Positions 14,307 to 21,717 of a DNA stretch of 33,402 nt are shown here, in pieces (within the stretch, counting starts at the first letter, position 1; the number at the start of each line of letters is the position of its first letter). The DNA is taken from assembly GCA_947630455.1 (NCBI GenBank), contig CANRHP010000015.1:1-33402 (forward strand), read 5' to 3'. The notes beneath the pieces were generated by a model, which saw nothing but the letters and a program-made list of their open reading frames with translations, did not search any database and had not been told where the DNA came from. The translations under genes were made by a program, and so were the position numbers. This DNA is from an uncultured Clostridia bacterium. Its GTDB lineage: Bacteria > Bacillota > Clostridia > Christensenellales > CAG-314.

Positions 14307-14966
14307 CCGCGAAAATGTACCGCCGTCTATACCATCTTCAACGACGCTTACAAACGAGCGCTGCGCAACAAACTCATCAAAGAAAACCCTCTGGACAACG
14401 TTGAAGTGAAGCACATCAAACGGCGCCCTTCCAGAGCGCTCATTTTGGAAGAAGAACAGTGCTTTGTTGCTACCTGTCGTGAGGATCCTCACGGAGCGCT
14501 GTATATGTGCTGCCTTTACCAGGGGCTGCGCATTGGAGAAGCTGCCGCTCTGGATGCCGGAGACATAAACTTTGAAGCTCGAACCCTGACGATCTCCAAA
14601 AGCGTTGACCGGGACGGAACCGTGGGTGCGCCCAAAACGGAACCGTCCAAACGCACAATGCCATTGTTTGCAAGAACGGCGCATATCCTTCCGCATAAGA
14701 AAGAAGGCAAGCTGTTTGAATACTCCAAAGGCACATATCAAAACTTTATGAACAAGCTATGCAAAAAGCTGCAGCTCACCGGAATAAGCGTTCACAGCCT
14801 GCGCCACACATTCGCCACGCGCTACGCGGAATCGGGAATTGCACCAAAGGTAGTTCAGAAGTGGCTGGGGCACTCGACCATCAATATGACGTTAGATATT
14901 TACACTCATGTGAACACAGATTTTGAGCATAGTGAAATACAAAAATTTGACACTTATTCGCGCTAA
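14028..14966 (+). CDS. Chimera: DinD segment fused to the catalytic half of a tyrosine integrase
   Basis: An open frame of 312 codons from GTG 14028. Residues 1-93 are DinD-derived. Residues about 94-127 (AVYTIFNDAYKRALRNKLIKENP) are the last helices of an integrase core-binding domain, and 135-312 form a full phage-integrase catalytic domain. The active-site set is intact: Arg168 (YQGLRIGE), Lys203 (GAPKTEP), His256 and Arg259 (HSLRHTF), His282 (WLGHST) and Tyr292 (DIYTHV). The N-terminal arm-binding domain and most of the core-binding domain are missing, presumably through a deletion that joined dinD to int. No Shine-Dalgarno site precedes the GTG, so expression is doubtful. It lies 83 bases from tRNA-Pro, its likely insertion target. 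It is probably a remnant, although a catalytically active fusion cannot be excluded. Confidence 0.75.
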   Translation: MLQNAKWENFHKVIKTAMIACKISQHEVSNHFAEVRKMVEIGSGAKRNQTDYKLTRYACYLIVMNGDPRKEVIAQGQTYFAVKTRQQELAEQYPRKCTAVYTIFNDAYKRALRNKLIKENPLDNVEVKHIKRRPSRALILEEEQCFVATCREDPHGALYMCCLYQGLRIGEAAALDAGDINFEARTLTISKSVDRDGTVGAPKTEPSKRTMPLFARTAHILPHKKEGKLFEYSKGTYQNFMNKLCKKLQLTGISVHSLRHTFATRYAESGIAPKVVQKWLGHSTINMTLDIYTHVNTDFEHSEIQKFDTYSR

Positions 14967-14983
14967 AATTTTTTCAAAGCAAC

Positions 14984-15012
14984 AAAAAAAGCCTTCGAAA
15001 AAGGCTCATTTT
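14984..15012 (+). terminator. Terminator after the integrase
   Basis: A7-GCCTT (14991-14995), loop CGAAA, AAGGC (15001-15005), then TCATTTT. The extra A/T pairing is partial. It lies 24 bases past the integrase stop. Confidence 0.65.
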
Positions 15013-15014
15013 GC

Positions 15015-15042
15015 AAAAAATGGGGCAAAAATGCCCCATTTT
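15015..15042. terminator. Terminator of the tRNA-Pro transcript
   Basis: TGGGGCA (15021-15027), loop AAAA, TGCCCCA (15032-15038). On the minus strand the stem is followed by a T6 run, so it ends the leftward tRNA transcript just past the CCA. A TTTT on the plus strand may allow use in the other direction as well. Confidence 0.8.
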
Positions 15043-15049
15043 CTGCATT

Positions 15050-15126
15050 TGGTCTGAGTGACTGGACTTGAACCAGCGACACCTAGACCCCCAGTCTAGT
15101 GCGCTACCAAACTGCGCTACACCCAG
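15050..15126 (-). tRNA. tRNA-Pro(GGG), CCA encoded
   Basis: A full cloverleaf folds on the minus strand. The acceptor is CTGGGTG/CACTCAG (one G-T pair), the D arm GCGC/GCGC has loop AGTTTGGTA, and the anticodon stem CTAGA/TCTAG has loop CTGGGGG, giving anticodon GGG (reads CCC, and CCU by wobble). The variable region is GTGTC and the T arm GCTGG/CCAGT has loop TTCAAGT. Discriminator A is followed by CCA in the genome (15050-15052). Its 3' end faces the integrase, so it is the probable attachment site of the island. Confidence 0.95.
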
Positions 15127-15136
15127 ATGCTTTATT

Positions 15137-15165
15137 ATTGTACATCAATCGCGCAAAAAAATCAA
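15137..15165 (-). promoter_or_regulatory. Promoter of tRNA-Pro
   Basis: On the minus strand: TTGATT (15160-15165), 17 bp, TACAAT (15137-15142), ten bases before the tRNA 5' end. Confidence 0.8.
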
Positions 15166-15233
15166 CCGCTTGCGACAAAATACTTAAAACAGATTTCAAA
15201 AAATAAAAATCGTTCGTTTTTGTTGCTTTTCTA

Positions 15234-15262
15234 TTGTCAATCGACGTATTTTATTGTATAAT
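15234..15262 (+). promoter_or_regulatory. Promoter of the 5'-nucleotidase gene
   Basis: TTGTCA (15234-15239), 17 bp, TATAAT (15257-15262). The predicted start near 15269 leaves a leader of about 197 bases. Confidence 0.8.
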
Positions 15263-15268
15263 ATAAAA

Positions 15269-15465
15269 AAATTTAGAAAACATCTTCAAAAGTTGTTGTT
15301 TTTCAGCTTTTGCGGCGTGAACCGTTTGAACTTACGCGTCATACTTTACAAGCGATGTCGTTGTAATTGATTGTTTTTGTTCTTTATTGCACAAATTCCG
15401 TCAGCACAATTTATCCCACACGCGCGATATGCGCGAAACAGATTTCAATCAAGGAGAATTTCCCC
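15269..15465 (+). other. Long 5' leader of the nucleotidase gene
   Basis: About 197 untranslated bases. The only obvious structures are a small CGCGC/GCGCG hairpin near 15420-15435 and the AAGGAG site at 15451-15456. The frame is open upstream of the GTG, but its translation does not look like protein. I recognise no riboswitch class. Confidence 0.4.
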
Positions 15466-17178
15466 GTGACAAACAAAAAAACATTCGTATCGATAATGCT
15501 GATAGCGGTGTTGGTACTATCCGCGCTGTGCGTATTGGGTTTTGCAACGCAAAGCACCGTAGCTCAGGCGGCAACAAACACCGTTGACATCTACGCCATA
15601 AACGATTTTCACGGCGAGGTGTCCAAAATGCCGCGCATTGCGGGTTACCTTGCCAAGCGCAAGTCGGAGGGCGCCATCATACTCAATTCGGGAGATATGT
15701 TCCAAGGCTCGATGGAATCCAACAGCAATTTCGGCAAGCTGCTCACCGACTGTATGCAAGAAGCGGGCTTTGACGAAATGACCTACGGCAACCACGAGTT
15801 CGATTGGGGCATGGACAATCTGCGCAACCTTGCCGCAAACAGCGGCATACCTTTTCTCGGCGCAAACATCTACAATTGGAGTCGCGACGGCGGTTGGGGA
15901 GACTTTGCGGACGACTTTGCCGACGAATACATAATCAAAGAGTTGGACAACGGTATCAAGGTTGGCGTCATCGGTGTGATCGGCGACGACCAGATCACGT
16001 CTATATGCGCGCCCTTGGTGCAAACTATCGGATTCAAAGATCCATTGCCCATCATCAAAGACCTTGCCACCGAGTTGCGCAACGAACAAGATTGCGACAT
16101 TGTCGTCGTAAGCGCGCACGACGGTCCGCAGGATATTGTGGACGGCGACGGCGGCACGTTTGCTCAACCCACGACTACCGCGGGTTTGGAGGACTACGTC
16201 GACGGCGTATTTTGCGCGCACACCCACTCGCAACAACGTTATCTCGTCACAGGTTTGCCTTTCCTTCAAGGCGAAAGCAAAGGCGGCTTTGTTTCGCATA
16301 TGCGTTTTTCGGTGGATAACGGCAACGTCAGCGTACAAACATACGAGAATATCGCTTACAATTCGCTTACGGACGTGGACGAGCAAGTGCAAAGCAATGT
16401 GCAGACGCTTATCGACAACTCCAATGCTGCAATAGAGCAAGAGCGCAATCAGGTAGTAGTCACTCTCGGCAAAACCCTCAACAGCTCCAACGGTATTCCG
16501 AGGTTGGTGTGCAATGCCATTGCTGCAGCTGCGCAAACGCGCGGTTACAGCATTGATCTTGCCATCGTCAACGTGGCGCGTAATTCTCTCAATGCGGGCA
16601 AGGTAACCTATTCTGATCTGTACGAGGCGCTTCCGTTTGACAACACCGTTTATATTGCCAAGGTGTCCGGCAAGGATATACTCAACGAATTGATCAAATA
16701 CAGCGGTCAAAGTATGTGGCGTGTTTCCGGCAGGAGTATATCCGAAAATGAATACTACTATGCCGCCATAATAGATTACTTGTTGTTCCACCAAAACACA
16801 AATCGCAGCTACAACTATTTCCGTTCTGCGTTTGAAAGCGGCTTTGAGCCGATTCCTATCACCAAACAGGGGGAGCAAGTGTACAATTACCGTCTAATCA
16901 CGCGTGATTTTCTTCAACAACAAGGCGGCATTGTGGATACTGCTCTGTACACAACGCTAAACATACACACAGATCCGTCACAGCTTACCAAGGCGGTCGA
17001 TCTTCCCATAGAGCCCTATAAATTCGGCGGTAATCTCGGCGGCAACGGCAATCTCGGCGGTTTGCCGACATATGCCGTGGTGCTCATAGTTGTGGGTGCC
17101 GTGCTTGTTGTCGGTATTGTAACGGTGGTGATAGTGGTAGTTGTTCGCAAGCGCAAAAAGTCGGCTCGGCAGGATTGA
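15466..17178 (+). CDS. Membrane-anchored 5'-nucleotidase/metallophosphatase (UshA/YfkN type)
   Basis: Exported two-metal phosphatase, predicted to dephosphorylate extracellular nucleotides or 2',3'-cyclic nucleotides. From GTG 15466 (AAGGAG nine bases upstream) it has 570 residues: a signal peptide to about residue 36 (AQA-ATNTV), then a metallophosphatase domain with the metal ligands in order: NDFHG (Asp47, His49), SGDMFQG (Asp77), GNHEFDWG (108-115), VSAHDG, and AHTHSQ where many relatives have GHTH. A 5'-nucleotidase C-terminal substrate domain follows (LGKTLNSSNG, NVARNSLNAG, EALPFDNTV). The C-terminus is a Gly-rich linker, one membrane helix (TYAVVLIVVGAVLVVG) and a basic RKRKK tail, so the enzyme is held on the outer surface. 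It lacks an LPXTG signal. A terminator follows. Confidence 0.9.
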   Translation: MTNKKTFVSIMLIAVLVLSALCVLGFATQSTVAQAATNTVDIYAINDFHGEVSKMPRIAGYLAKRKSEGAIILNSGDMFQGSMESNSNFGKLLTDCMQEAGFDEMTYGNHEFDWGMDNLRNLAANSGIPFLGANIYNWSRDGGWGDFADDFADEYIIKELDNGIKVGVIGVIGDDQITSICAPLVQTIGFKDPLPIIKDLATELRNEQDCDIVVVSAHDGPQDIVDGDGGTFAQPTTTAGLEDYVDGVFCAHTHSQQRYLVTGLPFLQGESKGGFVSHMRFSVDNGNVSVQTYENIAYNSLTDVDEQVQSNVQTLIDNSNAAIEQERNQVVVTLGKTLNSSNGIPRLVCNAIAAAAQTRGYSIDLAIVNVARNSLNAGKVTYSDLYEALPFDNTVYIAKVSGKDILNELIKYSGQSMWRVSGRSISENEYYYAAIIDYLLFHQNTNRSYNYFRSAFESGFEPIPITKQGEQVYNYRLITRDFLQQQGGIVDTALYTTLNIHTDPSQLTKAVDLPIEPYKFGGNLGGNGNLGGLPTYAVVLIVVGAVLVVGIVTVVIVVVVRKRKKSARQD

Positions 17179-17221
17179 TCTTACGAACAAAATTGTGTAT
17201 TTTTAAATAAAATATTTACAT

Positions 17222-17264
17222 AGGCTGTCAAAAGTAGTAAAATTACTATCAGACAGCCTTTTAT
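17222..17264 (+). terminator. Terminator after the 5'-nucleotidase
   Basis: AGGCTGTC (17222-17229), an inner imperfect stem built on TAGTAAAATTACTA, then GACAGCCT (17252-17259) and TTTTATT. A strong stem with a T run. Confidence 0.8.
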
Positions 17265-17297
17265 TATAGGTTTATATAAAAAACAAGGAGAAACAAA

Positions 17298-20200
17298 ATG
17301 AAAAAGCGCGCTTTTATTTGTATCGCAATTGTTTTGGCGCTGTGCATTTCGTTATTCGCAGCATGTTCCACCAGCTTCGACGATGACGCATTGGTTACAG
17401 CCATCAGCAATTTGGAACGCGAGTTGTTGTCGACAAAGGAAACACCCGAGAGTTATCAGCTGGACAGCAAAATCGACAGCTATGATTCTAAAGGAAATCC
17501 GGCAAGTATTTATATCAAATGGACAATAGAGGGGACAAACCTGATCACTATCTCCGAGGGTGACGGATTTGTTACTGTAAACATTCCCGAAATTCGCCCC
17601 AATGATATTTCCTACACGATTTGCGCAACGTTGGTCAACGAAAAAGGTCAAAATTATACAAACGACGGTAAGGCTTTCTCTGCGTCTGTTTCGCGTGTGG
17701 CACCTGCCGGCGAATCAGCTCCCGGTGGAGGAGAGAACCCCGGCGGCGGAGGCACAACTCCTGGCGGCGGAAGCACAACTCCTGGTGGAGGAGAGAACCC
17801 CGGCGGGGGAGGCTCACAAGGTGGTGAAACTCCCGGCGGCGGTGAAAACCCCGGTGGAGGCGGAACAACTCCCGGTAGTGGATCGCAAGGCGGCGGCGAA
17901 ACTCCGGGTGACGACGGTGATGGAGTTCTTTCCACCAACTGGTCTGCTCACTACGGTACCTACGACCTAATCGGCTACGATCTCACCAGCCTTGAGGATC
18001 TCCCGAACGACACGGCACAAATCGTAATCAGCGCAAGCGGTATCGTTATCACGCGCAACAGTGAGGCGCCGGTAACAATTGCCGCTGCCGAGCTGGAGTA
18101 TTATGTCGGTGCAATAGATGATTACGGCGACAGCTTAGACTACTTCTATTTCACGTACAAAAATGTCGAGTGCATTATAGTTATTTACACCGACGGTTAC
18201 ACCGAGTTTTATGACTTCAACGATGAATTCGGTTACTATACGGAAAACGGTCCCACAAGCGGCGGCGGAACGACACCGGGCGGTGGCGGCGAGACCAACC
18301 CCGGCGGAGAAATCACTCCCGACACGGGCAGAACCGTAACCATTGATTTTACGGCGCAGGGCTACATAAGCGGGGCAGTGGTTGATTCCAACCAAACAAT
18401 CAACGGTATCGGTATTGTGTTTGAAAAAGGCTCCAACAGCAGCACCGCCGCGACCTACTACGAAAAAGATGACGGCAATCATCTGCGTGTTTATGCCGAT
18501 AACGCAATGACAATCACGGCAAAGAACATCACGAAAATAGTGTTTACCTTTGCCAAGGAATACGAGGACAACAGTAACCCCATCACTCCCAGTGTCGGCA
18601 GCTTCAACATCGACACCTGGACCGGTTCGGCAGATAGCGTCACATTCAGGATCGGGCAAAACAGCGAGGGGTGGCACGGACATCGAAAGATAGTGTCCCT
18701 CACCATTACTCTCGGTCAAGGTGGAGGAACAACTCCGGGTGGTGGCGGATCGCAAGGCGGCGGCGGAACGACCCCCGGTGGAGATACTACGGGCAAAGGC
18801 ACATTGGCGAGTCCCTACACGGTAGCGGACGCGCTCGAGGTGATCAACAACCTACCGCAAGGCGAACGTGCCGCATCTCCGTCCTACGTCGAGGGCAAGA
18901 TCACCGGCAGCATAACCACAGGAGACAGCGGCGATCTGAAATTTGTTATCACCGATACGGGCAGCGGCGACGGCATAACAATATGGTATGCAACTGCGGT
19001 TGAATGTAAAGAAGGCGACACGGTAGTTGTTTACGGCTATTTGTGGCATTTCTACAACAGCCAAAAGGGTACCGTCACGCCCGAAATGGACAACAATGGC
19101 GGCAATGGCGAGCTTACAATCGTCAGCGTCAATGGTCAATCGACTTCCGGCGGAGGAACAACTCCTGGTGGCGGTGGAACGCAAGGCGGCGGCGAGACCG
19201 ACCCGGGCGTTGAAGATTACGGAACGCCTTCCACCAACTGGTCTGCTCACTACGGCACCTACGACCTCACCGGTTACGATCTTACCAGCCTTGAAGATCT
19301 CCCGAACGACACGGCAAAAATCGTAATCAGCGCAAGCGGTATCGTTATCACGCGCAACAGTGAGTCGCCGGTAACAATTGCCGCTGCCGATTTGGAGTAT
19401 TACGTCGGTGCAACAGATGATTACGGCGACAGCTTAGACTACTTCTATTTCACGTACAAAAACGTTGAGTGCAACATAGTAATATATTCTGACGGTTACA
19501 CTGAGTTTTATGACTTCAACGATGAATTCGGTTACTACACGGAGGACGGTTCCACAAGTGGTGGCGGCGGAACAACTCCGGGCGGTGGATCGCAAGGCGG
19601 CGGTGAGACCACACCCGGCGAGGCTATCCCCAACGGCAACGGAACAAAGAACAGTCCCTACAATGCCAGCGGTGCAAATGCGGCTTTTGCTAACCTTTCG
19701 GACGGCTCATATTCGAGTGCAGCGGTGTATGTCAAGGGTTATGTTGTCGCTCAAAACGACTACAACGGCAAAGCAACGCCCTTCAAAGGCATTGAGGGCG
19801 ATTGGAGACTATACATTGCTGATACGGCGAACGGTACAAGCACGTTCTTTGTAAACTATGCTGCTGAAGCGTCCGACAAGACAATTAAGGTCGGCGATAT
19901 AGTTGTTGTGTATGGCTACGTAGAGAATTACAAGGGAATTCAAATGTACAAGAACGGCTCAACCAAACCGCAAATCATCGAGATTATATCCGGCGGAACA
20001 ACTTCGGGTGGTGGCGAAGAAACCAACCCCGGCGGCAGCGGCTCTAATCCCGGTGGAGAAACCAACCCTGGTGCTTATACATTTGATTTTGTCGGCAAAT
20101 ACGGCACATACAGCGCGAGTTGGTCCGGAACGGTAGGTTCGTATGCCGAGAGAACGGTGAGCGCAACCGATTTGGGAATGCAAGCCACGGTAGAATTCGT

Positions 20201-20594
20201 TTTTTCTTACGCGTCCAAGCAAGCAAGTGACGCAACTATTGGCGACAGACCCGTATTGGCAAGTAAAGGAGGCGCAACAGAATATGTGACGGTGACCGCC
20301 ACGGGCAGTACGATTTCCTCTGTTACATTCAATTTGAAAGAGTGGGTTACGGGTGGGACCGGCGCTCCAAAAACATTCAAGAAATTGCAGATTGAATACA
20401 AAACAAGCAGCGGTGAGTGGACTGTCGTAAACGGAGTCGGATTTGATGGCACAGCTCAACAGATAACCGACTATACAACGCTTACCGCTACGAATTTGCC
20501 GGCAGATGTAACGCAAGTTCGCTTGGTTTATGTCGGCGGCGGAGAAAAAAATCAACAGATAGGTCTCACAAGTATCGAATTGACTTTTGCATAA
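17298..20594 (+). CDS. Large modular surface lipoprotein with OB-like domains and a duplicated module
   Basis: Lipoprotein of 1098 residues: a signal peptide with lipobox LFAAC (Cys22), then domains joined by Gly/Pro/Thr-rich linkers of GGGTTPGGG type. In order: a small N-terminal domain (about 30-138); a long linker (140-205); module A (about 211-321, STNWSAHYGTYDL to FGYYTENG); a beta domain (345-474, TVTIDFTAQGYISG); an OB-fold-like domain (498-615, SPYTVADALEVI, SYVEGKITG, DTVVVYGYL); module A again (644-754); a second OB-like domain (778-899, SPYNASGANAAF, VYVKGYVV, DIVVVYGYV); and a C-terminal beta domain (927-1098). OB domains of this kind occur in DUF6359-like and YhcR-type surface proteins. 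I see no catalytic site, so binding of carbohydrate or nucleic acid is only a guess. AAGGAG lies seven bases before ATG. Confidence 0.8.
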   Translation: MKKRAFICIAIVLALCISLFAACSTSFDDDALVTAISNLERELLSTKETPESYQLDSKIDSYDSKGNPASIYIKWTIEGTNLITISEGDGFVTVNIPEIRPNDISYTICATLVNEKGQNYTNDGKAFSASVSRVAPAGESAPGGGENPGGGGTTPGGGSTTPGGGENPGGGGSQGGETPGGGENPGGGGTTPGSGSQGGGETPGDDGDGVLSTNWSAHYGTYDLIGYDLTSLEDLPNDTAQIVISASGIVITRNSEAPVTIAAAELEYYVGAIDDYGDSLDYFYFTYKNVECIIVIYTDGYTEFYDFNDEFGYYTENGPTSGGGTTPGGGGETNPGGEITPDTGRTVTIDFTAQGYISGAVVDSNQTINGIGIVFEKGSNSSTAATYYEKDDGNHLRVYADNAMTITAKNITKIVFTFAKEYEDNSNPITPSVGSFNIDTWTGSADSVTFRIGQNSEGWHGHRKIVSLTITLGQGGGTTPGGGGSQGGGGTTPGGDTTGKGTLASPYTVADALEVINNLPQGERAASPSYVEGKITGSITTGDSGDLKFVITDTGSGDGITIWYATAVECKEGDTVVVYGYLWHFYNSQKGTVTPEMDNNGGNGELTIVSVNGQSTSGGGTTPGGGGTQGGGETDPGVEDYGTPSTNWSAHYGTYDLTGYDLTSLEDLPNDTAKIVISASGIVITRNSESPVTIAAADLEYYVGATDDYGDSLDYFYFTYKNVECNIVIYSDGYTEFYDFNDEFGYYTEDGSTSGGGGTTPGGGSQGGGETTPGEAIPNGNGTKNSPYNASGANAAFANLSDGSYSSAAVYVKGYVVAQNDYNGKATPFKGIEGDWRLYIADTANGTSTFFVNYAAEASDKTIKVGDIVVVYGYVENYKGIQMYKNGSTKPQIIEIISGGTTSGGGEETNPGGSGSNPGGETNPGAYTFDFVGKYGTYSASWSGTVGSYAERTVSATDLGMQATVEFVFSYASKQASDATIGDRPVLASKGGATEYVTVTATGSTISSVTFNLKEWVTGGTGAPKTFKKLQIEYKTSSGEWTVVNGVGFDGTAQQITDYTTLTATNLPADVTQVRLVYVGGGEKNQQIGLTSIELTFA
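17719..17915 (+). repeat. Gly/Pro-rich linker minisatellite
   Basis: Tandem units of about 21-24 bases built on CCCGGCGGCGGA and variants, encoding TPGGG, NPGGGG and SQGG linkers. Shorter copies recur between later domains near 18260, 18720, 19150, 19560 and 20010. This is likely slippage- and recombination-prone DNA. Confidence 0.75.
17930..18261 (+). repeat. Module A, copy 1 of a 332-base direct repeat
   Basis: Nearly the same as 19229-19560, at a constant offset of 1299 bases, with mostly synonymous or conservative differences (roughly nine of ten bases shared by eye). It encodes a domain starting STNWSAHYGTYDL and ending near DEFGYYTENG. Confidence 0.9.
19229..19560 (+). repeat. Module A, copy 2 of a 332-base direct repeat
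   Basis: The partner of 17930-18261 inside the same gene. Recombination between the copies would remove 1299 bases (433 codons) in frame, taking out one module A copy, the middle beta domain and the first OB-like domain. Confidence 0.9.
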
Positions 20595-20608
20595 AAAATA
20601 TTTCAAAA

Positions 20609-20640
20609 AAAGACTCCGGCATCAAAAGTCGGAGTCTTTT
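20609..20640 (+). terminator. Terminator after the modular lipoprotein
   Basis: AGACTCCG (20611-20618), 11-base loop, CGGAGTCT (20630-20637), then TTT, preceded by an A7 run. A strong 8-bp stem. Confidence 0.85.
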
Positions 20641-20997
20641 GCATTTATTGAAGTTTATGTCTTGTATCCCTCTTCCACCGCAAGCGGTCCCGACTGCGTT
20701 GGTGCATTAGAAAAGCACCAACTTGCCCGCGCTCAAGGCGAAGTGTCCACAGTACACATTCGCTTGTCGTGGCGCGCCCCTCAACTCGCTACGCTGTTGT
20801 TGATGGGGACGGTTGTTAGGTGAAGTTGCTGCGCAGTGAAGTAATTTTATATAAAGTCCGTCCTTATTTCACTATGAGCGAGTGCGTCGCGACTCAAAAT
20901 AATCTGCAACGAGCGCACGCAGTGCGAGAAGCGAAGCCTTTTTGAGCGCGACCGCACGAGCGACTCCCTTTTTGCGTGGAATACCCGATGCGGCATT
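20641..20997. other. Intergenic stretch between convergent genes
   Basis: About 357 bases with no credible gene. It contains ACCGC/GCGGT (20677-20688) and a perfect hairpin GTTGGTGC-N9-GCACCAAC (20698-20722). The stretch 20870-20990 is GC-rich with many short GCG/CGC words and no ordered structure I can name. No clear T-tailed terminator for the leftward surE transcript was found. Confidence 0.5.
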
Positions 20998-21717
20998 TTA
21001 GGGCAGCCGCACCTTGTTCCACACGGCAATATCGTCTCGGCGTGCGGAGAGGGGCGTAATGCTTATGTACCCGTTCATCGCGGCGTCGGTGTCAACGGAA
21101 AGATCGTTGCCCAATTGGTAAATGCAGTGTCCCTGTTGGCTGTAAAGTCCGTTGCCAACTCTCACAAATTCGTCTGTGAAGTAAGCTCCGCCCTGTTTTG
21201 TCCACTTTATTCCCTTGCTGTGCAGGGGGATGTTCACATTGAAGTGCTTGCAGTGGGCAAAAAGATCGTGCTTTACAAAGTACGTCCACACCTCGTCCAA
21301 TTTTGCCTCTGCCTCGGCAAAGCTTGTCGGATCGGTGGAAAAGGCAATGCCGCGGCAATCCCGCAGCGCCGCTTCATATATATTGGCGACGGTTCCGCTG
21401 TAAAGGATATCCTCGCCCAAATTGAAGCCCTTGTTGATACCGGACAGCACCAAGTCGTAGTGTACGCCCAGTCCCAGCGTTCCAAAGCGGACGCAATCCA
21501 CAGGGGTAGAATCTACTATGTAGGCGTCCACTCCTTTCATAAAAGCAACGGGCTGTATGCTTATCGGACCGTCGTGGATACTTATCGCGTGACTCTTGGC
21601 GCTTTGTTGACGCGCGGGAGCGCACACTGTGACCTCGCCCTTTTGGGCTGCCCACTTTGCCAATATTTTGATACCTTCGCAATCTATTCCGTCGTCATTT
21701 GCAACGAGTATTTTCAT
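20998..21717 (-). CDS. surE: SurE, 5'/3'-nucleotidase
   Basis: Metal-dependent phosphatase acting on nucleoside 5'- and 3'-monophosphates and, in some species, short polyphosphate; cytoplasmic in Bacteria. It has 239 residues. Family motifs are clear: MKILVANDDGID with the metal-binding Asp pair, APARQQSAKSHAIS, VDSTPVDCVRFG, and LVLSGINKGFNLGEDILYSGTVANIYEA. The frame is open upstream, but ATG at 21717 gives the family N-terminus, has AAGGGGTGG upstream, and overlaps the stop of the preceding DHH gene as ATGA. It is the third gene of a minus-strand operon with two NrnA-like enzymes, so oligonucleotide ends released by those could be dephosphorylated by SurE. Confidence 0.95.
   Translation of the reverse strand: MKILVANDDGIDCEGIKILAKWAAQKGEVTVCAPARQQSAKSHAISIHDGPISIQPVAFMKGVDAYIVDSTPVDCVRFGTLGLGVHYDLVLSGINKGFNLGEDILYSGTVANIYEAALRDCRGIAFSTDPTSFAEAEAKLDEVWTYFVKHDLFAHCKHFNVNIPLHSKGIKWTKQGGAYFTDEFVRVGNGLYSQQGHCIYQLGNDLSVDTDAAMNGYISITPLSARRDDIAVWNKVRLP

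Larger units (their letters stand above)
6552..15052. mobile_element. Putative degraded integrative island next to tRNA-Pro
   Basis: A tyrosine integrase ends 83 bases from the encoded CCA of tRNA-Pro, the usual arrangement of an element inserted at a tRNA 3' end. Between there and the chromosomal genes lie TnpV and DUF6809 proteins typical of clostridial conjugative elements, a restriction-modification operon with HEPN and Fic genes, a broken DUF262 gene and a broken dinD gene. The cargo, especially 9750-11910, is visibly more AT-rich than the flanking genes. The integrase has lost its N-terminal part, so the island is likely immobile. The left end is approximate and no direct repeat (attL) was recognised. 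Confidence 0.55.

Noticed and set aside
14112-14741. Minus-strand open frame opposite the DinD-integrase chimera
   Set aside because: The plus strand carries clear DinD and integrase motifs; this frame has none.
15517-16878. Minus-strand open frame of 453 codons opposite the 5'-nucleotidase
   Set aside because: It lies wholly inside a well-supported plus-strand gene, has no family motif and no ribosome site. It is a shadow frame from codon bias.
20677-20722. Two adjacent hairpins considered as a tRNA or small RNA gene
   Set aside because: They do not form a cloverleaf, there is no TTC loop and no promoter was recognised.
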